Source of the DNA: Lewinellaceae bacterium
GTDB taxonomy: Bacteria; Bacteroidota; Bacteroidia; Chitinophagales; Saprospiraceae
DNA length: 64,000 bases
Direction: 5' to 3'
Assembly: GCA_020636075.1 (NCBI GenBank)
Contig: JACJYO010000004.1
Coordinates: forward strand, 186,001-250,000
The notes below the pieces were generated by a model, which worked only from the letters and a program-made list of their open reading frames with translations, was not told where the DNA came from and did no database searches. Both the position numbers and the translations under genes were made by a program. Below are positions 59,812 to 64,000 of the stretch, piece after piece (the stretch's first letter is position 1; each line of letters opens with the position of its first letter).

Positions 59812-60534
59812 ATGCTGCCAATGCCACAAACTGAGGTGCTCGTACGTATGGATAATTACATCCGCCAATGGCAATCCGGCACGGATGGGAAAGCCTTGTT
59901 CCTGGGCTGCTACCGGATGATGACTGAAAATATGTTGGGTGCGTTGGAGGCCGGGGCCTTTAAAAATACGGACTGGACAGACCGGTTGCTCCACCATTTT
60001 GCCGACTATTATTTTCGGGCGCTGGAGATTTACAACAGCCAGGCGCCCGGTTTGCCTGCCGTTTGGCGGTACGCCTTTGATGCGGCAAATGAAGGCGAAA
60101 ATGCACCGATCCAAAAATTGTTACTCGGTGTAAATGCGCATATCAATTACGATCTCGTGCTGACGCTTCACGATCTGCTGCATGCTGAATGGGCCGGATG
60201 CCCGGAGCCGCAGCGCCAGCAGTATTTTGGCGATTACTGCTATGTGAATGAGATTATCGGACAAACGGTAGACCAGGTGCAGGATGAGATTCTGGAGCCG
60301 GCGCAACCATCCATGCGCCTCGTCGATGACTGGATGGGCCGCATGGATGAGTGGTTGTTGAGCCGCTTGATTACGCATTGGCGGGACAAGGTGTGGGAAA
60401 ATACGGTTGCCCTGCTGGCAGCGCCACCCACCGAAAAGGAACGGATAGTCCAATCTATTGAAGCACGAGCCTTGCAACGCGCCGAAGCGATTGCCGGTAA
60501 AAACTGGCCATTGGGCATTGGGAAAATATTGTAA
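59812..60534 (+). CDS. DUF5995 family protein
   Basis: 240 residues, helical, cytoplasmic. The core LLLGVNAHINYDLVLTLHDLL and YYFRALEIYNSQ, WRYAFDAA, DDWMGRMDEWLLSRLITHWR are typical of DUF5995. Several His and Asp residues in that core (NAHIN, LHDLLH) could bind metal. Function unknown. ATG 59812 is used; ATG 59821 is an alternative. Its stop adjoins that of the convergent nhaC gene without any gap. Confidence 0.8.
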   Translation: MLPMPQTEVLVRMDNYIRQWQSGTDGKALFLGCYRMMTENMLGALEAGAFKNTDWTDRLLHHFADYYFRALEIYNSQAPGLPAVWRYAFDAANEGENAPIQKLLLGVNAHINYDLVLTLHDLLHAEWAGCPEPQRQQYFGDYCYVNEIIGQTVDQVQDEILEPAQPSMRLVDDWMGRMDEWLLSRLITHWRDKVWENTVALLAAPPTEKERIVQSIEARALQRAEAIAGKNWPLGIGKIL

Positions 60535-62010
60535 CTAAACTGCCGCTTCAGCAGCGGGCTCTTCCTTGACCAGTTGCTTGATCTTAATTTGCATGGCTGC
60601 AAAAAACAAGGTCATCAGCGGGCTCAGGTAGTTAAACACGGCATAAACAAAATAGTCGGACACGCTTACCCCCAGCACTTTGGACTGGTAGGCGCCGCAG
60701 GTATTCCAGGGCACCAGCACCGACGTGACTGTGCCGGAATCTTCCAGCGTACGGCTCAGGTTTTCAGGCGCCAACCCGCGTTTTTCATAAGCTTTTGCAA
60801 ACATTTTACCCGGCACAACAATAGCCAGATATTGGTCGGAGGCCGTCACGTTGAGCGCTACGCAGCTCGCTACCGTGCTGGCAAACAAGCCAAAAACGCT
60901 GTGTGCCAAGCTGAGCAGGGCGCTACTGATCCGGGCCAACGCACCAATAGCCTCCATAACGCCACCGAAAACCATGGCGCACATGATGAGCCATACGGTG
61001 CCAAGCATACCAGCCATGCCCCCCGAGGAGAACAGATCGTTCAGCGCCGGATCGCTGGTTTCCACAGAAGTGCTTACGGTAATGGCGTTCATCATGCCCT
61101 GATAGGCCGACTGGAAATTCAACACCTCCGCGCCTGCAAGTTTTGTCACAATGGCCGGTTGGAAAATGACGGCAAACACCCCGCCCAGCAACGCACCGAT
61201 AAGCAGGGCGATGATTGGGCGTGTTTTCAGGACGATCAGTATTATAACGGCCAATGGTACCAACATCAGCCAGCCACTGATGGTGAAGGTGCCTTCGATG
61301 GCCGAAAGGAGTACGGTAGTATCGGCAATGCCGTGCGCATTGTGCGTGAGCCCGAGGATTATGAAAACCAGGAGTGTAATAGAATAGGTAGGCACGGTGG
61401 TGATCGTCATGTACCGGATGTGCGAAAACAATTCACCGCCGGCCATGGCGGGCGCCAGGTTAGTGGTGTCAGACAGGGGCGACATTTTATCGCCAAAGTA
61501 GGCGCCCGAAAGTACTGCTCCGGCCACCATACCAGAGGGGATACCCAGGGCTTGCCCGATGCCAATGAGGGCAATGCCCACAGTGGCCGAGGTGGTCCAG
61601 GAACTGCCCGTAGCCAAGGAAATCACGGAGCAGACAATGACTGTTACGGGCAGAAAAACGGTAGGATTCAGAATTTTAATGCCGGCATAGATCAGCGTCG
61701 GGATCACCCCGCTCATCAGCCAAGTGCCGGAAAGGGCGCCGACGAGGAGGAGGATGAGAATGGCTTCTGTCGTCGATTTGAAATTGTTCGACACCTCATC
61801 GATCATCTGCTGGTAACCGACCTTGTTCCGGAAGCCCACAATGGCAGCAACAGCGCCCCCGATCAGGAGGATGAATTGGTTGGAACCGCTTAGCGCATCA
61901 TCGCCATATACCGTGACGTTGTAGGCCAGCAGGATGATTAGCACGACAACCGGGGTAAGCGCCTCCCAGATGTTGAGTTCTTTGTTTCGAATGATTTTGG
62001 TGTCTTTCAT
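60535..62010 (-). CDS. nhaC: Na+/H+ antiporter NhaC
   Basis: 491 residues, about twelve membrane segments. Typical NhaC-family blocks: IGGAVAAIVGFRNKVGYQQM, ALSGTWLMSGVIPTLIYAGI, SLATGSSWTTSATVGIALIG, GMVAGAVLSGAYFGDKMSPL, SDTTNLAPAMAGGELFSHIR, and LSRTLEDSGTVTSVLVPWNT near the end. Exchanges sodium for protons across the inner membrane for pH and salt balance; some relatives exchange malate and lactate. Single gene, with an inverted repeat in its upstream region. Confidence 0.94.
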   Translation of the reverse strand: MKDTKIIRNKELNIWEALTPVVVLIILLAYNVTVYGDDALSGSNQFILLIGGAVAAIVGFRNKVGYQQMIDEVSNNFKSTTEAILILLLVGALSGTWLMSGVIPTLIYAGIKILNPTVFLPVTVIVCSVISLATGSSWTTSATVGIALIGIGQALGIPSGMVAGAVLSGAYFGDKMSPLSDTTNLAPAMAGGELFSHIRYMTITTVPTYSITLLVFIILGLTHNAHGIADTTVLLSAIEGTFTISGWLMLVPLAVIILIVLKTRPIIALLIGALLGGVFAVIFQPAIVTKLAGAEVLNFQSAYQGMMNAITVSTSVETSDPALNDLFSSGGMAGMLGTVWLIMCAMVFGGVMEAIGALARISSALLSLAHSVFGLFASTVASCVALNVTASDQYLAIVVPGKMFAKAYEKRGLAPENLSRTLEDSGTVTSVLVPWNTCGAYQSKVLGVSVSDYFVYAVFNYLSPLMTLFFAAMQIKIKQLVKEEPAAEAAV

Positions 62011-62039
62011 AGTCTGACGGGTAGTTTTAAGCGAAGGAC

Positions 62040-62047
62040 CAAATGTA
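62040..62047 (-). promoter_or_regulatory. -7 box upstream of nhaC
   Basis: TACATTTG on the minus strand fits the -7 consensus and lies 30 bases before the start codon. No TTG at the right distance. Confidence 0.45.
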
Positions 62048-62073
62048 GTATTTAGTAGGCAGAGGGCTGTTTT

Positions 62074-62181
62074 CTTTTCAAATTGAACTTTTCAAATTAG
62101 ACTTTTAACTTAAAAAATCTTTTCAGTTGGCACATTCCCCTTGAAGTCAAAAGTTCAATTTGAAAAGTCTAATTTGAAAAG
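62074..62181. repeat. Heptad-built inverted repeat
   Basis: The left arm (62074-62111) reads CTTTTCA, AATTGAA, CTTTTCA, AATTAGA, CTTTTAA. The right arm (62143-62181) is the complement, but with the two variable heptads in exchanged order. It lies between the nhaC start and the panC end, both on the minus strand. Confidence 0.88.
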
Positions 62182-62197
62182 TGCGCGACCTGCCGGG

Positions 62198-63061
62198 TCA
62201 GGCAACAGCAGGGTTCTCCCGGATCACCAGATTATCGATCAGTCGCACATCGCCGGCCCACGCGGCTACGCAAACGACGATAAAGTCGCTGTCACCGTAT
62301 TGTTCGACAGGCAGGAGGGTGTTTCCGTCAACCAAATCGAAATATTCCGGGTCCAGGCCGGCATTCCGAAGCGTTTCCAGTCCACGCGCCTGCACGGCTG
62401 AGGCCGGCTCATCGGGCAAGGCCGCTTTTGCTGCCAGCATACTTTGATAAATGACGGGCGCTGCGGCGCGCATGGCCGGGCTGAGGCGGAGGTTGCGGCT
62501 CGACATGGCCAGGCCGTCTGGTTCGCGGGTAGTGGGGCAACGCACCAATTCGATGCCGGAACCGAGCTGGCGGAGCATGTCGCGTACGATAGACAGTTGT
62601 TGAAAATCTTTTTGCCCCATGTACAGGCGGTGTGGCTGTACGATATCGAGCAGTCGTTTGACCACCATAGCCATACCGCCGAAGTGCCCGGGGCGGAATT
62701 CGCCCTCCATTACCTGGTCGAGTGCGCCAAAATCGAGTTGGAGGCTTAGGTCCAGTCCGGGCGGGTACACTTCGTCTACCGGTGGCATAAACAGGGCATC
62801 ACATCCTGCGCCGATTAGCAGGGCGATATCCTGCTCTGGCATGCGGGGGTATTTTTCAAGGTCTGCCGGGTCGTTGAATTGAGTAGGATTGACGAAGATG
62901 CTGACGACGGCACGGTCACATTCGGATTTGGCAATTTCCACCAGGCCGAGGTGCCCCTGGTGCAGGGCGCCCATGGTGGGGGCAAAGCCTATCGTTTTCC
63001 CCTCCCGGCGTTCTGAGTCGAGCCAGGCTTGTAAGCCGGCTACCTGTTTGAAGACCAACAT
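62198..63061 (-). CDS. panC: Pantothenate synthetase
   Basis: 287 residues from ATG 63061 (MLVFKQVAGLQAWLDSERRE); the ATG at 63085 is less likely. Joins pantoate and beta-alanine with ATP to make pantothenate, on the way to coenzyme A. Motifs: IGFAPTMGALHQGHLGLVEI with the HIGH-like element, SIFVNPTQFNDPADLEKYPR, GEFRPGHFGGMAMVVKRLLD, YMGQKDFQQLSIVRDML and GLAMSSRNLRLSP with the KMSKS-like element. Full length. Single gene in this window. Confidence 0.96.
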   Translation of the reverse strand: MLVFKQVAGLQAWLDSERREGKTIGFAPTMGALHQGHLGLVEIAKSECDRAVVSIFVNPTQFNDPADLEKYPRMPEQDIALLIGAGCDALFMPPVDEVYPPGLDLSLQLDFGALDQVMEGEFRPGHFGGMAMVVKRLLDIVQPHRLYMGQKDFQQLSIVRDMLRQLGSGIELVRCPTTREPDGLAMSSRNLRLSPAMRAAAPVIYQSMLAAKAALPDEPASAVQARGLETLRNAGLDPEYFDLVDGNTLLPVEQYGDSDFIVVCVAAWAGDVRLIDNLVIRENPAVA

Positions 63062-63392
63062 AGCGTGATTCAGGTTAGGGCGCAAAGGTTGGAAAAAAGT
63101 CGGGGATTTGAGGCTAGAACTCTTTGCCGGAGTTATAAAGGGGGGGCTTCAGGGGAATGAGCCAATAGAATAGCCGGTTAATACTGAAAACAGCCCGGTT
63201 CTGCCCGTTGCGGGCCACTTTAATTTAAAAAAACTTTTTCCCCTCCCGCATTCTTACGAACTTTGGCCCGCTTTTTGAAAAAGTATTTTTAATCCGTTTT
63301 TTTTCGTTGTAAAACGGCCTGAATTTAATCCGAGCATCAGGAATTAGATCCAATTGACATCCTCTTCTAATCCTTAACCAATTGTTTTTCCC
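63062..63392. other. Intergenic region between divergent panC and the cohesin-like gene
   Basis: Should hold both promoters. On the minus strand CCAACCTTTG near 63085 resembles a -7 box without the TA. There are several homopolymer runs. No gene, RNA or repeat of note. Confidence 0.5.
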
Positions 63393-64000
63393 ATGATTCA
63401 ACGGTCACTACTATTCTTGGTAGGCCTTTGGCTTTTCCCCTTTTCTACAATTTCCGCCCAGGTAGGATTTTCCCTTCCGGTGATCAATGAAGTGAATCCG
63501 GGGTCGATCGTGACCCTTCCGGTTAAGGTTTTCAATTTCGATAGCATTACGGGTGCACAGTTTGTCATCCAATGGGATCCGCAGGTACTCAGCCTGGCTA
63601 CCACGCTGGGGTACAACCTGCCGAATATGACCTACGAAGATTTTGGCCTGGGTGATGTGTCCAGCGGTTTGCTGCGTTTTGCCTGGGAATCGCCCTCGGG
63701 TACTGCCGGTTATACAGCGGCTGATGGGACTTCGATTTTTTTGATGAAATTCAGTGTGATTGGCCAGAGCAATGAAGGCTCCTTTGTAACATTTACGGAA
63801 GACCCTCCACAAACAATTTTTGAAGTAACGCAGGCTACATCCAAGGTAGATTCTGCTGTGTTTTATACACTCAACGACTGTATCTTGAACAATGGATATG
63901 TCGCTATTGGTTTTACACTCAGTACCGACTGGTTGAGCAACCAGAATGATTTGCCGGTAACTGTTTCACCCAATCCTTTTGCAACTTCCACCACGGCTAC
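63393..64000 (+). CDS. Cohesin-like secreted protein with T9SS-type tail (3' end outside window)
   Basis: The frame is open from ATG 63393 to the right edge, 202 residues visible. Signal peptide (LLFLVGLWLFPFSTISAQ), then a cohesin-like beta-sandwich: EVNPGSIVTLPVKVFNFDSI, GAQFVIQWDPQVLSLAT, GLLRFAWESPSGTAGYTAAD, IFLMKFSVIG, SFVTFTEDPPQTIFEV. The last visible residues, LPVTVSPNPFATSTTA, look like the start of a type A T9SS sorting domain, so only about 70 residues may be missing. It is expected to be exported to the surface. In Bacteroidota such modules occur without dockerin partners, so a cellulosome should not be inferred. Confidence 0.85.
   Translation, partial: MIQRSLLFLVGLWLFPFSTISAQVGFSLPVINEVNPGSIVTLPVKVFNFDSITGAQFVIQWDPQVLSLATTLGYNLPNMTYEDFGLGDVSSGLLRFAWESPSGTAGYTAADGTSIFLMKFSVIGQSNEGSFVTFTEDPPQTIFEVTQATSKVDSAVFYTLNDCILNNGYVAIGFTLSTDWLSNQNDLPVTVSPNPFATSTTA

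Noticed and set aside
60574..61893. 439-residue plus-strand frame opposite nhaC
   Set aside because: nhaC on the other strand has all family motifs; the plus-strand product is rich in His, Arg and Gln with no domain and is a shadow frame.
63393..64000. Cohesin-like protein as evidence of a cellulosome
   Set aside because: No dockerin, scaffoldin or glycosidase is present; the tail looks like a T9SS sorting domain.

Overview
The window looks like a chromosomal segment of a Bacteroidota bacterium, probably of the Saprospiria (Lewinella/Haliscomenobacter-like). The grounds are type IX secretion (T9SS) C-terminal sorting domains, a hybrid propeller-kinase-AraC regulator, 7TM-DISM and LytTR signalling proteins, an S23-like four-helix-bundle gene, and many promoter-like TAnnTTTG boxes. 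This lineage assignment is an inference from protein families and was not tested by any search.

Layout. 1-7.8 kb: two very large, intact, unrecognised proteins, the first running in from the left edge. 7.9-12.8 kb: S8 peptidase, SPOR-OmpA protein, DUF1460 protein, S23 four-helix-bundle gene inside inverted repeats, flavin reductase, TlpA-like thioredoxin. 12.8-14.8 kb: grpE-dnaJ and tRNA-Leu(GAG) with its own promoter and terminator. 15.0-16.8 kb: a degenerate-HD protein fused to a Pycsar-effector-like membrane domain, then an SRPBCC-like gene. 16.8-25.3 kb: a phosphorelay cluster of LytTR regulator, two Hpt proteins, two tandem hybrid histidine kinases with nearly identical cores, and a lone receiver. 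25.4-28.0 kb: AraC regulator, SnoaL-like lipoprotein, LigB/YgiD-type dioxygenase. 28.1-30.2 kb: a group II intron. 30.5-41.6 kb: helical-repeat protein, a nested inverted-repeat island, FN3-like secreted protein, T9SS beta-helix protein, the hybrid regulator and a TolC-like protein. 41.7-64 kb: mostly housekeeping (aconitase, Fur, pyruvate kinase, acpP-fabF-rnc, NhaC, PanC), a BNR-propeller T9SS protein, and two proteins sharing an apparently undescribed N-terminal domain, one of which carries a metalloprotease motif. The right edge holds the start of a cohesin-like T9SS protein.

Reading frames are broken by single-base shifts in almost every gene from about 8 to 30 kb, including dnaJ, which is normally essential, and again near 39.2-39.6 kb. 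The genes of 0-7.8 kb and 40-64 kb are intact. Several breaks lie at homopolymers. I therefore read most of these as consensus errors rather than decay; such genes are entered as single loci of type pseudogene with restored extents.

The strongest unexplained signals are: (i) a family of long inverted repeats built of degenerate 7-8 base units, lying between genes across the window, one of them a nested stack at 31.9-32.4 kb; (ii) paired short hairpins that together form a larger inverted repeat; (iii) the paralogous TGRTTGH/CTDIHRPPVP domain proteins; (iv) the two-gene locus at the left edge.
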